NCBI GenBank assembly: GCA_049724395.1
Contig: JAUGWO010000200.1
Coordinates: 62,001 to 126,000 of the forward strand
Source of the DNA: Spongospora subterranea f. sp. subterranea
Taxonomy: Eukaryota; Endomyxa: Phytomyxea; Phytomyxea; Plasmodiophorida
Direction of reading: 5' to 3'
Length of the DNA: 64,000 bases
In this document: piece after piece, positions 1-11,695 of the stretch
Numbering within the stretch: the stretch's first letter is position 1
Layout: every line of letters starts with the position of its first letter
Program-made: the position numbers and the translations under genes
Notes under the pieces: generated by a model
The model's input: the letters and a program-made list of their open reading frames with translations, nothing else
What the model was told of the DNA's origin: nothing
Database searches by the model: none

Positions 1-228
1 TCTGTAGTTGTCTTAAATGCCTTGTTATTTATAATTTTTGTGTTGATCTTCTGTTCCCGTGTAGAAAACTTATTTTTTGCCATGCTATTTCCTTGTGGAA
101 ACTCATCAAGTTACCAAGGTTTTTCACTTGCAATTAGAGGCCTTGTCAGGTTTTTTTGCCCTTTTATGTTTTGATCATTTGCCCTTCTCATTTTCGATCT
201 TCTTAACTTGGCCAACGTGTCTCCATAG

Positions 229-597
229 TCTGGTAAGCTGTATTTCGGGTATATCTACGGGTTCGGGATCATCGGATGTATTGGGATGTACCTGGTCTTG
301 AACCTTATGAGCGAAAACGACCTTGACATCCACAGAATTGTTAGCATTCTCGGCTACTGCCTGCTGCCGATCGTCGTGCTGGCCCTGGTAATGCCAGTGG
401 CCAATCTGCTGTCGACAGGTGGGGGCCATGCGGCAGGCTTGTTTGGCTCTATCGCCGCTGTGTCCTGGTCCACGTTAGCAGCTGTTAGGTTTCTGGAGAT
501 GATCTTCAAGATGCGTGAACAACGCTGGCTGATCGCCTACCCTGCCGCTCTTTTTTATACGTGTTTCGCCATGATAACCGTTTTCGGCAAGGTCTAA
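229..597 (+). CDS. YIPF5: YIP1-family Golgi/ER membrane protein, C-terminal exon (partial)
   Basis: The last exon reads from a 3' splice site (..CCATAG at about 228) to a TAA at 597. It encodes GKLYFGYIYGFGIIGCIGMY followed by several hydrophobic segments and ends in a short FGKV tail. The FGYIYG...GCIGM motif and the SILGYCLLP segment are hallmarks of YIPF5/YIPF7 (Yip1), multi-spanning proteins of ER exit sites and cis-Golgi that work with Rab GTPases in ER-to-Golgi transport. Upstream exons lie before or inside bases 1-228, where I see mostly intron-like, pyrimidine-rich sequence, so the gene is truncated by the window. The reading frame upstream of 229 has an in-frame stop (TAG, 226-228), which supports an exon start here. 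It converges on RRP4, whose stop is about 110 bp away. Confidence 0.82.
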   Translation, partial: SGKLYFGYIYGFGIIGCIGMYLVLNLMSENDLDIHRIVSILGYCLLPIVVLALVMPVANLLSTGGGHAAGLFGSIAAVSWSTLAAVRFLEMIFKMREQRWLIAYPAALFYTCFAMITVFGKV

Positions 598-710
598 ATC
601 TACCATTTGTTATTTATAAATGCCATCAGAATCGTAACTCACAAAGTTTTTGTAACTGTGTTGAATGATTTTGCGTCTTGTACATCAAACCCAATGGTCG
701 CCTTTGGAAT

Positions 711-1884
711 CTACCTACGGTAGTGGAATGAAAAATGGACCTCACTCTGGTAGAAAGAAAGATGATGTATATTTAAGATATTGTAGATTATAAATTGTTG
801 TGTTGCTGTTGCCTTAGGACTGCTTTTTGTGTGAGGCGCCCAATTTGATCGGGATGTGTAATTTCGGGATGCAGGAACGCCCATCTCCAAACTATCTCCA
901 TATACATCCATGACCGTATCCGGGAATATGGACACGAACATACGATCCAGCGCCACAATGCCTGAACTGACAATTTTAAAATAAGTCGAGCAATACCAAT
1001 GGGTACGCAACAGAAAAAAATATCAATAAGGGTAAATGATCAACATTATCTTACTCATAAACGAAATGAAATTATGGGCTGTTTTACATTTGAAGTTGAT
1101 GAACCGTGAATTGGGTAAAACCCTTAAACAAGCAGTAGGAAACTCAGAACGAGATTTGTGTAAAAATGAACAGTTCAATCTTGACAACGTTGAACTATTG
1201 ATAATAGGTAAACGCAACTTAGAGCAGCAGACTCAAAATAAACAGATATGTCGACACCATACATCGTCGAACCCGTGCCATTCTTTCCAGTTGCTCAGCA
1301 GATGCCGGTGAGTCACCTTCCCCAATCCATATATACCCGTTGTTCCCGAAAATTACATCGACTTCGACCTGTGGCAGTCGGACGAAATGCTGCTTACAGC
1401 GCTTCACTAATGACTGCCGGACGACAACGAACATTCCTTTCCCGAGCAATCCATACTTACTGGTTCGCGTGTGCAAGGCAATAGCACCATCGGCATAAAA
1501 ACTCTGTACTTCTGCCGAGATCAGATCGCCTTCATCGAAGACCGATCGCATTTGCAGCGAGTCTTCGTCGGTACGGCGGCGCTGAACGCCACCGGGGAGA
1601 TGGATGGCACTGAGCATTAGAACACCATCCTGGCGAGAATTGATATCAAGGCGCCAGCGTTTGTCGCCAATACCCACAACACGCCCGACAATAACATCGC
1701 CGATTTCACCGGAATAGCGCTGGGTGAGTGGTCGGACCGTCAGGAGTTTATTGACCTGTTCGACGAAACCGGCAACGGACGCGCGCAAAAGTTTGTTGGT
1801 CTCGTCGAGCTTTGTTCCATGGCCCCATAAGAACCCCGACTCAGTGGTGATGACATCCCCTGGAGCTACGAATGGTGTTGTCAT
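711..1884 (-). CDS. EXOSC2: Exosome complex RNA-binding cap subunit RRP4 (EXOSC2)
   Basis: Read on the minus strand from ATG 1884 (MTTPFVAPGDVITTESGF). The N-terminal VPGD/GHGT region is followed by the S1 domain (TQRYSGEIGDVIVGRVVGIG, then KRWRLDINSRQDGVLMLSA and LPGG), the EGDLISAEVQ segment, and the KH-like GNNGYIWIG motif. All are diagnostic of RRP4, one of three cap proteins that thread RNA into the exosome core in nucleus and cytoplasm. The large exon ends at 1263. A 301-nt intron (962-1262) joins it to a last exon (711-961), giving RRCIVALDRMF and a VYGDSL tail that match the family C-terminus. This intron is several times longer than most others here. The open frame continues upstream of 1884 without a stop, so the start is chosen by homology and a longer N-terminus is possible. 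Confidence 0.85.
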
Positions 1885-2376
1885 GATCGGGAAAGAGATT
1901 GGTCGAAACTCGCAGACACCAATAACGAGTTTGGCGGAAACAGCGTCACGGACTCGGCGAAAAACCCCCATTATCTCACTGGTGGAAGACGAGGTTACTG
2001 TGATTGCCAAGATTATGAGTTCCGGCAACGCTGTGTTCGAAGTATTTACGTCCGCTACGTTCCAATCAAGCCCGTTCACCGGCGATGGTCGCTCAAATTT
2101 ATAGAAAGGTTGGTTTTGCCTTTTAATTTGCATCTGAATGGGCGTCATTTTGAATCGGCCCTGCATCAATATGCATGTTCGAATCAGAAAACCGCTTTCA
2201 TTGCCATGCTCTTGTGGATCCCATTCTGCACGAGCTGAAAAGTTGTTCGGGCGATGTCCGTCGAAAACTGCCGTTCTCGAAGTTATCAAACGTTCAACGT
2301 CCCTGACTTCAAATCGTATTATGATGAGCTGTTTCCCTTTGCCACCCATCAGCTCTGGAAGTGAAGCCTTGGGCAA
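1885..2376 (-). CDS. Unrecognised coding segment upstream of and in frame with RRP4
   Basis: An open frame of 164 codons runs directly into the RRP4 start with no stop. It contains protein-like sequence such as GKGKQLIIIRFEV, RAEWDPQEHGNESGFLIRTC and FYKFERPSPVNGLDWN. A further minus-strand exon with an acidic GIKPSKEKLMELSEMEDGI stretch can be read at about 2536-2646. Both may belong to one gene. I do not recognise a family. Either this is the 3' part of a separate gene whose stop lies in another frame after an intron, or RRP4 carries a long lineage-specific N-terminal extension. The CFAP251 start at 2965 is divergent, so promoters for both genes probably lie between about 2650 and 2965. Confidence 0.35.
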
Positions 2377-2964
2377 ATGTCACTTGCTGGTGATATTTTG
2401 GGGAAATCTTCGGTTCCGAATGAATAAATGACAGATATCCCAATTTGAGTGATGATCCGTGCCGTCAAATGCACGAGAAGTTGATTCGTCCAACAGCTCA
2501 ACAATGCCGTTGATTGGTATATCGATATCCTAAACTGGTAAGTCGATGATTATTCCGTCTTCCATTTCGCTCAACTCCATGAGCTTCTCTTTTGACGGCT
2601 TGATTCCATGGTCGATGCTTTCCTGTTCTTTAGAATGATCAATACCCTGTCACAACGCTAATATACGTTGATTTGGCGTTATATCACTTACTCCTATATA
2701 GTTTTATGTAAAAATCAGGAAATCGAGGAACTATACGATCGTCAAGGCTTTAACGTGCAAATCTATTCTTGTAAACTGCATTTGCTGCTAATAGCCTCAA
2801 TGTGTTGGATTGGCTTCTGTAAATCTGGAAAGTAGTGGCTGTTTCATTGGTCTTTGCTCCAGCATGTGTAGTGACAGATACTGTATATAGGCTGGGGAAC
2901 TGCATGGATATTGGCAACCACCCTGTCACTGGATAACATTTACAATACAAGTACAGATAGGATC

Positions 2965-5900
2965 ATGTCGACGTCCGGTGGTGAATCATCCAGTGATCAA
3001 GAGAGTGGCCTGGAACTGCATTGGTCGTTTGGGTTCTCATGGTGGATTCCACGCGCCGTTCACGATCTGTATCTAGCCCGGCCCAATTGTCTAGCTATGG
3101 CCGCTGGCATCAACGCTATCATTTACAACTACGTTAGCGGAAAGCAGCAATTATTAATCGGCCATTCAACCGCCATTGGTATTAACCAGCACCTCATGGC
3201 ATGTTACTGCGATTATCCAAACATAATTTATCGCCAATCGTCATCCCATTACTCCAATCCGACGTCCCTCTGTGTTCGTTCTCCTCAGCTAATATGCTTT
3301 AATGTAGTGATGCTTGTCGACCGCTTTGCTTTTTTTTTTGCTTTTTGAATTAATTGTCTGTAACCCAAAGCGACTTGAAAATCTGTAATTGACGTTATAG
3401 GTTCATTGACGGTAACTCAAGATTGTGCCATGATCATCACTAGTGAAGCAGAGCCCCATCCAGACTCATTGGTGATCATTTGGGAATCACGTACGGCCAA
3501 TCCCATCGCCACCTTATCGGAAACACGCGGTGTTCGCTCCTCATCGGCTTCGCCTGACGGCAAAACCGTCGCTTTGCTGACCACGACCAACGTGGTTCGG
3601 ATGTGGAATTGGGCTCAAAAACACGTCGCTGGAGGTTGAGCTTGAGAATGAATTCACCGAAATCAGGTTCAATCCTCAGGATCCAAGTGAAATTGTGGCA
3701 ACGAATGCGAAATGTATAGCCTTTATGGCGCTAACGGCGAGTGGTTTGTCTGTCGAGATGAGCGAGTTGCCTAGCGTTGGAGGATCTAGACCAACTGGAA
3801 CCCTCACTCATTCCGTTTATTCTACAAACAAGTATGACAGCGATCGTTATGTCTTTGCTGTTTTCGATGTTGAAAAACGTTTGGGTCTAATTATCATGTT
3901 GCCTCGATTCACATTGTTCAGTTTTGTTTGGCCCGAAACATTGACATGCGATCACAAATAAACCACCCTTTGAAAAAAACGCGTTTTTATTTCAGGCGCG
4001 AAATATTCAGCGGAACATCATTGGGCTGTGTTGTGATCTGGGGCGTCCATTTTGGGGAGACTCGGCGCGGCTTTATCAAATCGGTGCCTCTGGAATCGGC
4101 ATCGGCGATTACGGCCATCGATGTTGTCAAGAATCTCATCGCGGTCTGCTCCGAGGATAATGCCCTCCGGTTTCTCGATTTCAAATTCCGGATCGTGTTT
4201 TGGTTCGAGGATTTCAATTATGGACCGATTCAGTCAGTGTCGTTTTCTCCTGTTGGTTCCGATTCCAATGCGCGGGATGGTCCGACGTTGATCGATCTGA
4301 CACCGATTTCAAACAAAGTCGATATTCCCGAATTTATCATCGCAACGTCGGGTGCCAATATCGTGAAACTGACTTTAGAATCGATTGCTGCTTCTCCCAA
4401 ACGGGGCTCCCCTCGTGGATTTCTGCTTGTTAAAGGTTCAGTGCTTGTGTTTGTTTTATCATCGAGAGTACCGATGTTGCTGAAGTTTCTTGGGGTGTTC
4501 GCCTTCCGTTTATGATCATAACGCTAATCTAATGGCTTCATCGGGATTATCGTTGTTCATGTTTGAATTGCAACGCTTTCGCAATGAATCTTATGGTCAA
4601 TCCGTTATCAAATCATACTCTTTTGCTTTTAATACTCAAAAATGCAAATACTTCATCTTACCCGTACTACACAGGTTTTGAATCACCTCCTGTAAGTATC
4701 GCCTCCCATCCGTCGGAGCAACCGGTCGTGGCCGTTGCCATGTCCTCGGGCACATTCCAACTTATTGACTACGCCGACTGCACGATTCAGTTTGTCAAGG
4801 AATTCGGTGCTGATTCCGCCATACAATCAATGGCGTTTTCAGCCACACTTCCAACGCTGCTAGCTCTAAGTCTCGCCCATAACCGACTCGTAATCAGTCT
4901 TCCCAGTAATCGGCTGCAGATTGTTGCCGAATTCACAATTCCGGGTGGTCCCCAGAAATTGCACGGGCTAAAATTTTCTCCATGCGGAATGTTTCTGACC
5001 ATGATCGGTTCCGAGCCGGCTAATACTACGACAAGACACTTGGTTTACCTATTCAGCCGACGTGCAGGAAATTGGATATATGTTGGGCGTAATGTTGCGC
5101 ACGCTTCAGAAATCGTTCAGATTGGCTACGCATTGGCCCCATCGCGGGCGTCGCGATTGTTTACCCTTTCATCGGATCGGACTGTTGTCGAATTCGATCT
5201 GGACGACAGCTCGGAAACTGCTGGGTTACGAACACGACATGTAACTGTGGTTGATCGTGGTCCAGCAACGCCAACATCCATGGTGATAACGCGTCGCGAG
5301 GATGGGACACTAAACATGCTTCTGGCCAACACGGCCGGCAAATTACGCACGCTTGTTTGCCGAGAGCCCGATGGTGAATGGGTTTGTGTGCGGTCCGTTC
5401 TTGGACCAGTTAATCCAGGAGCTGAACTTGGTTCAATCTTACTCCCACTCCCTAAATTAAATGAAACCAGGTAAACTTGCATTTTATTTCACGGTCGAAG
5501 TGTTGAGATAAGACTTCCTCAACCGTAAATTCCTTTTTTTTTAGACATTAATTTGGTTTGTCCAAGTGATTCTATTGAAATATGTATTTAAATATTTTCG
5601 AGATGATTGACCTTGTTCACAGCTTGTTGGCGTATCAGTCAAGTTCGCGATATGTTGGACTGTTAGAGCTGCCTGTTCAACAGCATAGGAGCACGGCCAT
5701 CATTGGTCACGGGGAACGCATCGCCCATCTCCTGGCCGCTCACGATGGCAAATACTTACTCACCTGCGACTCGCGCTATCATTGCTTGAATCTATGGAGA
5801 GTGGACGCTGAGCGTTTTCGCCAGACAGTACAGGCGTCCGCGACCATGCACGCCTATTCAGACGCCGATCTGGCAATCGTCCGCGATTACCTGGCGTACG

Positions 5901-6388
5901 CCATGTTGGAAGATTCCGCAGTGGCAAACAACGTTGGGGAAGAGATAACGGCACGCCATGTCGTGACGGTGATGCGCGCCCTGGGATATTTCCCCAGTAA
6001 CGCCGATATAGTCGATATCGAGCGTGAACTATGTTACACCCAGGAGCCGAGGGCGGTACTACTAGAGGCTCCTCCCACACCCGACATGCTAACGTTCACC
6101 ATTGACGTGCACATGTTCGTTACGCTGTTGGTGAATCATCGGCCAGTGAATGATGATGTTACCTTGGCTACGATCGGGTCCGCGTTGGATGCCCTAACTG
6201 AGGGGCAGGAACGTGAACGGGTCATAGCAGCATTGGGCAGCGTTGGGGAAATCATGAAGACGGAAGAGCTGGTCACATGTCTGAAGGCGATTCGACCCGA
6301 TTTAGAGCCGGACAGTTTGCCAGACACAGCAAATGCGGAGACTTTCATGGATGCATGGCTCGATCTTGGCGACCAGATGAAAATTTAA
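2965..6388 (+). CDS. CFAP251: Cilia- and flagella-associated protein 251 (WDR66), radial spoke 3/CSC component
   Basis: Multi-exon WD40 protein starting at MSTSGGESSS (ATG 2965). After a short Ser/Glu-rich leader comes LELHWSFGFSWW, typical of CFAP251 just before the propellers. WD40-like blades follow: SLVIIWESRTANPIATL, VVRMWNWAQKH, LGCVVIWGVHFG, FGADSAIQSMAFS, LYLFSRRAGNWIYVGR and SRLFTLSSDRTVVEFDLDD. The C-terminus (about 5850-6388) is the EF-hand-like helical module with EEITARHVVTVMRALGYFPS and FVTLLVNHRPV, as in the animal protein (MRAIGFYPS...LNHKP). In the axoneme CFAP251 is part of the calmodulin- and spoke-associated complex at the base of radial spoke 3. Its presence implies a motile 9+2 flagellum. 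Introns of roughly 60-110 nt break the frame. An AATAAA at about 6403 lies just after the stop. Confidence 0.87.
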
Positions 6389-6709
6389 TTATTCGTCACG
6401 TCAATAAAAAAATCGCAGGTGAAGGCCTGAGTTATACTATAGATATTTGATTTGCAGAATTGGGCCATTTGATTCCTAACAGAGCATCGTTGACAGGATG
6501 CAACCTAAATTGCATGTTAGATTCTGATTATCTTGAGCCACGATTTTCACCTTGTACCGGATGTTCAGTGATCAGGAAGGCATGTTGTACCAGCTCAGTA
6601 GCGTCCAAAGATTCTCAGAGCTTGACACGTAGCAGTACCCTGAACGATCGGCAGCTGGTACCCAAAATGTTGAATCGGCCAGTAAATCAATCACTACCGG
6701 ATATTGAGT
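6389..6709. other. Intergenic, CFAP251 to G-alpha
   Basis: It holds a probable CFAP251 polyadenylation signal (AATAAA about 6403) and the G-alpha 5' region. A Cys/Ser-rich open frame (6460-6729) crosses it but overlaps the G-alpha start and resembles no family. I see no firm feature. Confidence 0.4.
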
Positions 6710-8000
6710 ATGAAGTGTTTTTGGTTTAAACCAAACACAGCCAACGACAACGAGGACGGAAAGAAGCTTGAGAGGAAGAAAAGCCTATCTATTGATGTTC
6801 AGAGCCGTATCGATCGTGAGGCAGCCTCCGATATCATTACGCTGTTGCTGCTGGGCACTGGCGCTTCAGGCAAATCCACACTTTTTAAACAACTAGTAAC
6901 TCTGCATGGAAATGGCTACAGCGACCAAGTTCGTAAAGAGGCGAAGAAAACGTCGTTCCCCCTGTCTGTCGGTGATAACCAGAAATCTTACCTTTTTTCT
7001 TCAGTGTCATCAAGAACGTTATTGAGTCGATTCAGATGTTAATACAACAAGCAGAAAAACTTCCTGAGGAGTTTCATTGCAAGATAGACGATGATTGCAA
7101 AACTGACACGGAGGTGATCATGTCGCTATCTTTGGACGACCAGCTTACACCCGCGATCGGAGCAATGATCACGAGGCTCTGGGCTGACACAGGCATTCAA
7201 AATGCTTATCATCATAGAGCGATGTTCCAGCTGGGTGATGGAGCGGCGTATTTGTTTGGCCGCATTGAAGATATCGTCAACCCAAATTACGTCCCCTGCG
7301 ATGAAGACTTATTACGCGTAATCGAAATCTGTCAGAGGGGTGCTTACCATTATTTGACACAGTTTGATAGATCCGCGTGAGGACAACAGGAATAACAGAA
7401 ACAGTATTCACATTCCGAGAAAAGAAGTTTAGAATGTACTAGAATTCAATATCGTCAGCAGGGCTCGCTTTCTGAATAGTGCCTTAGGTTAGACGTCGGT
7501 GGACAAAGAAACGAGCGAAAAAAATGGAGTAATGAACTTGAAAAACATGATTGCGTAAAACTAATCTCGTTTTAGTTCATTGTTTTCAAAACGTCACGGC
7601 AGTCGTATTCGTGGTTGCTATCAGTGAATATGATCAAATGCTATTTGAAGATGCAGAAACTAACTGCTTGATTGAAGCGCTTAATCTGTTCGAGAACGTT
7701 TGCAACTCAAGATGGTTTTCACAAACATCCATCGTGCTGTTTTTCAACAAAAGGGACCTGTTCCTAGAAAAATTGGAAAACGCTCCGATGAACAAGCTGT
7801 TTCCTGAGTACACGGGTGGCAGCAATTATGACCTCGCCATTTCCTTCCTTAAACATAAATTCTTCGGCATGAACAAGGTCGGACGAACAATCTACTTACA
7901 TGTGACTTGTGCAACAGATAAAAACAATGTCTCATTCGTGTTCGAATCAGTCAGTAATATGATCATTACGTTGGCATTACAGCGAGGAGGCCTGATGTAA
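6710..8000 (+). CDS. Heterotrimeric G protein alpha subunit, divergent
   Basis: Starts at MKCFWF (ATG 6710). There is no Gly2 for myristoylation, but Cys3 could be palmitoylated. G1/P-loop is GTGASGKST, where the usual form is GAGESGKST, so the conserved Glu is Ala. After introns come switch I IRVRTTGI with the catalytic Arg-Thr, switch II MLDVGGQRNERKKW with the catalytic Gln, G4 NKRD and G5 TCATDKNN. An all-helical domain lies between G1 and switch I. The C-terminus ends in QRGGLM, without the Cys at position -4 used by pertussis toxin. Such subunits couple 7TM receptors to effectors at the plasma membrane and are switched off by RGS proteins, one of which is encoded at 31.5-33.1 kb. At least four short introns. 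AATAAA at about 8015. Confidence 0.88.
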
Positions 8001-8260
8001 ACCTTTTGACCTTAAATAAAAATAGATTGACCTCGTCTTAAAAATCGCCCATTCAAGTGAACGCTTTTCTGCGTCTGGCCACAGCGTTGACGATTTCAGA
8101 CAAAAAAGGAGACAAACCGTGTTCGATGAGTGTGTGACTGTATGCCGGCGAACCCTTTGAGCCGACTCCCGGACAGAACCGGTAGCGTAAGAGGGCTGCA
8201 CAGCGCACTCATTCATGCCCTTTGCACTTTTCCATCATTTTCCATATCTCGAGAGTGACA

Positions 8261-11200
8261 ATGCTGACCTCATTGGAGCAGGTAATCTAGCTGCGTTTCG
8301 AATAGAGAAAAATCAGGGCAATAATCGAGATTTAGTATTATCAGAATGTCGAAGTAGCTGCCGATTTTGTGAAGGCCGAGATTGGGCTTGCCTCGATTGC
8401 CATCGTCCTTGGAAGCGGTCTCAGTGGGTTCACGAACCAATTGCAGAAACGAGTGGTAATGCCATATAAAGATATTCCCAATATGCCGACAACATCGGTT
8501 CCAGGTATAATATACAGTTGTTTTGTAGTTTTATACATTCAATTGAAACCGCACTAAGGGAATCCTGGGAGAACTCGTTTCGGGTGAGCTTCCACTCAAA
8601 TGTGAAGGCGCTGTGAAAGTGATGTGTTTTGCTGGGCGAATCCATCATTATGAGGGATATACTTTTGAACAGGTTTGTGGTGTACGACGTACAGTGTCTT
8701 TTTGAGCATAAGTCGTGACCTTGTACGAAAGGTCAACTTTCAAGTTCGCCTTGCAGCTGCATGTGGGTGTTCGATTCTCATTGCCACAAACAATGCCGGT
8801 GGGGCAATTGATGGACTAGTGCCCGGCTCTGCAGTTGTTATTCGTGACCATATTCGAATGACCCATGTTGGTATGTCAGTCTGTGAGTGTTTTCGAAATT
8901 TTGGGATCATTGATGTCACAGATCCATTACGTAGCGTGGCGTTGGATAGCCGGCTATGTCCACCCAAACTTAATCTGGTATATCAATTCTTTTCAATGGA
9001 TTGGGTATTTCCACAATGTTGGTTTAGGATAACATGTACAGTGAACGCCTCGCTAAACTTGCGATGGAATCAGCAGACCGCTTGGGACAAAAGTTGTTTG
9101 AGGGAACGTATTGCTGGACATTAGGTCCAACATATGAGACACCAGCGGAAGTTAGGTTTTCCACAGAAAATGTATCTTTTCAGTTCTTGATTAGCGATGG
9201 GCACAGGCAAGAGCAGGGATTCAGATGGGTGGCAGCGTTTTTGGAATGAGGTTGAAGGGTTCATGTATTTGCTTGGAGTCCATTTTACTTTTCTGCTCAG
9301 CACTGTTCCGGAGGTCATAGCTGGATATGCTCTTGGAATGACAGTTTTCGGCATTTCGTTGTGCACATGCCTTGCATCGGGAATCCTGGCTGAAAAACTG
9401 GTTGGTGACTGCAACTTTGTCGTGAGAGTTTGTGACTTGTTGGTGAAAGTTTCATTCCGACGTAATTCATGTCGCCGAGGAGTCCGGACCCAAATTTGAG
9501 GCGTTGATCGTTGATATGGTCTGCTATGTGTATTAAGTGTCATTGCAGTCGCTGACTAATATGCCTGCAGATATATCACCTTGATATGGAATCGTTCACA
9601 AAGGCCGCACAGTTCTTGCACACACCAATGGGTCATGATGTGTCTACTGTTGAAATCATGCAGCGATATCCAGATTGGTCGGGCTCAGAACAAGTTAATC
9701 CTGATGCTGAAACTTTACAACGGGCACTGTTTGGCGATGGGTGTCCAGAATTGGCAATATTTGCCAATACTGGACCAGTTTTACAAAAACTCATAGTACG
9801 AATGGAAACAATGAAATCATTTTCATTCTCGGACCTTGAGCAATTATGTAATCTTTCACCAATGGCAGCTGATAAGGGCAACATATTCACTGGAACTTTC
9901 TCCGATGGATTTCGTGTACTTGTTGTTGAACAAACATTCAAAGAAGGTATTGGCAGATGTGTTATCCACGCTTTACTAAAAAAATCATCGAGTACCTTCA
10001 CAGGGCTATTTGATTTTGAATCTCACCATATTGTCGGAATTTTATGCAAAATTGGCGTCCTTTCAGTGATTCAGATTGTTGAATCACATATTGGAAGGAT
10101 GGAGACTGATGCCTTTATTGTCGATGAGATTATTGATGTCACACGAGATAAACTGTATCCAGGGTCTGGGTTTCCCAGAGTCAATTTTAAAGGTTTGTGT
10201 CGATTATTGTACAATCAGATTTTGTTAAGAATGTCACAGGGAGCCATATCGACGAATATTGTCATGGGCCGTTGTGTGTTTTTCCGGGACCCCTAATGCC
10301 TTCAGCGTCAGAGCGGAACCTGGTCGAGGCTGTTGCTGCTGGTGCTTATACTTGCACGAGTTTATCAACAACATACTGTGCTATTCAATCCGGTTTGAAA
10401 TGCGATGTAATAGCTGTCACAAAGAATGACCCGAATCTTGAATTATTGCCATTAAGTAAGGAACTTTTCAGCCAATAGCGATCGACGTCTGCGTTCACAA
10501 TTATGTTCAGTCAATGCTATTAGGGCTTTTCATGAACAAAGTTCCAAGAGGAACTCGATATGGGAAGGACAGGTTCCCGCTGTGAAACGCTACATATTTC
10601 AACAAGAGAATCTTGCAGACGTCAATTTTGCCGCATCAGAGCTAAAAGGTGCTCTAATTTCCGACCGCGGTTCGACTACCATTGCATTGGTTGTAGATTC
10701 TGCTCTCGCAGACACCGTTGCAGACGTGAAATGTGTGAAATACAACTCATTTCCAATAAGCTCTGATAGGTCGCAATAGGGTTTGCGAATGTTCCTGTTG
10801 AAGCCGTGCAGGGATGGTCCCAAGAATTTGCTCAGAATTGGCAGCTGGGATTTGGAGAGTGGGCGAACCACAAACGGGTTATCTTTTTATATTCCTCAAG
10901 AAGAAGCCCGCAAAATTATGCGGCGCCATTATCCAATGCAACGTTTGCAATTAGGGTATATCATCGTACATCAGCTTATTCATCATCTTTCTGCCTCCGA
11001 CAAGTTCATCATTGCAATGTTCCCTTTTCATTTGTCCACAGGTACTTAAGAAACTCGGGATCGAGCAAGTAATATTTCTCGGACAGGCTAGATCATGTAG
11101 TGACGAATTGCCCGTCGATACCATTGCCATTGTTTGCACCACAAATTGTGTTCAGTGGATTCTTCTGATTCCTTTTTTTAGGTAGCGGATCATGTCAATT

Positions 11201-11695
11201 TTTCAGGAGAAAACCCACTTTGTGGTACAAACGTTGACGAGTTCGGTGTCCAGTTCCCTGATTTGTCAGATGCTTATCGAAAGGTTGGCAATCATCCTTG
11301 TCGTGCGATTGTGGCGTATACGCCCAATCTAATTGCAACTTCAGCGAAACTAGGCGAATCTCTTGGTTGTTCGGTATGATCAATTGTTGTTATATGTATG
11401 TGCCTATTTCGAAGTTGACGCGAAATTGCAGGCTTTCTGCGAAACCCTCATTCCAGAGATCATCGCCGCGCGCCATGCCAGCATGGCTGTGACCGCGATT
11501 ATCTGGATTTCCTCAACATTCTCAGATAGCAATCGCGAGCAGGAATCAGTTCCGCATTCAGTTTGCCAAGGTACCATCGCAGCTTGCCACGAGAATGTCA
11601 ACTGACACCTTTCCTTGATAGGGATCAAAACACTCATTGATGAGATTTTAGCTGAAGACATTGGTTCTAATCAACCTATAGATACTAGAGATTGA
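8261..11695 (+). CDS. Three-domain purine nucleoside phosphorylase fusion, copy 1
   Basis: I resolve 18 exons with consistent phases giving 829 residues. Domain 1 (about 1-271) is a trimeric-class [12 protein letters not shown] with the phosphate Ser, [34 protein letters not shown] and an HSDVIHV near its end. Domain 2 (about 272-532) keeps the fold ([33 protein letters not shown]) but not the RxHxYE or ET residues. Domain 3 (about 533-829) is also degenerate (LVVDSALAD, AFCETLIPEIIAARHASM) but keeps [13 protein letters not shown] and FGVQFPDLSDAY. Trimeric PNPs cleave purine nucleosides with phosphate and are normally about 290 aa homotrimers, so this resembles a covalent trimer. Oddities of this copy: one extra G in exon 3 forces use of a downstream acceptor that drops the GHPG histidine, and the base-binding Asn after ISLCT is Cys. 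Confidence 0.85.

Noticed and set aside
8261-11695. PNP copy 1 as an outright pseudogene because of the extra G
   Set aside because: All 18 exons stay in phase with a nearby alternative acceptor, and the rest of the frame shows no stop. Decay is possible but not shown.
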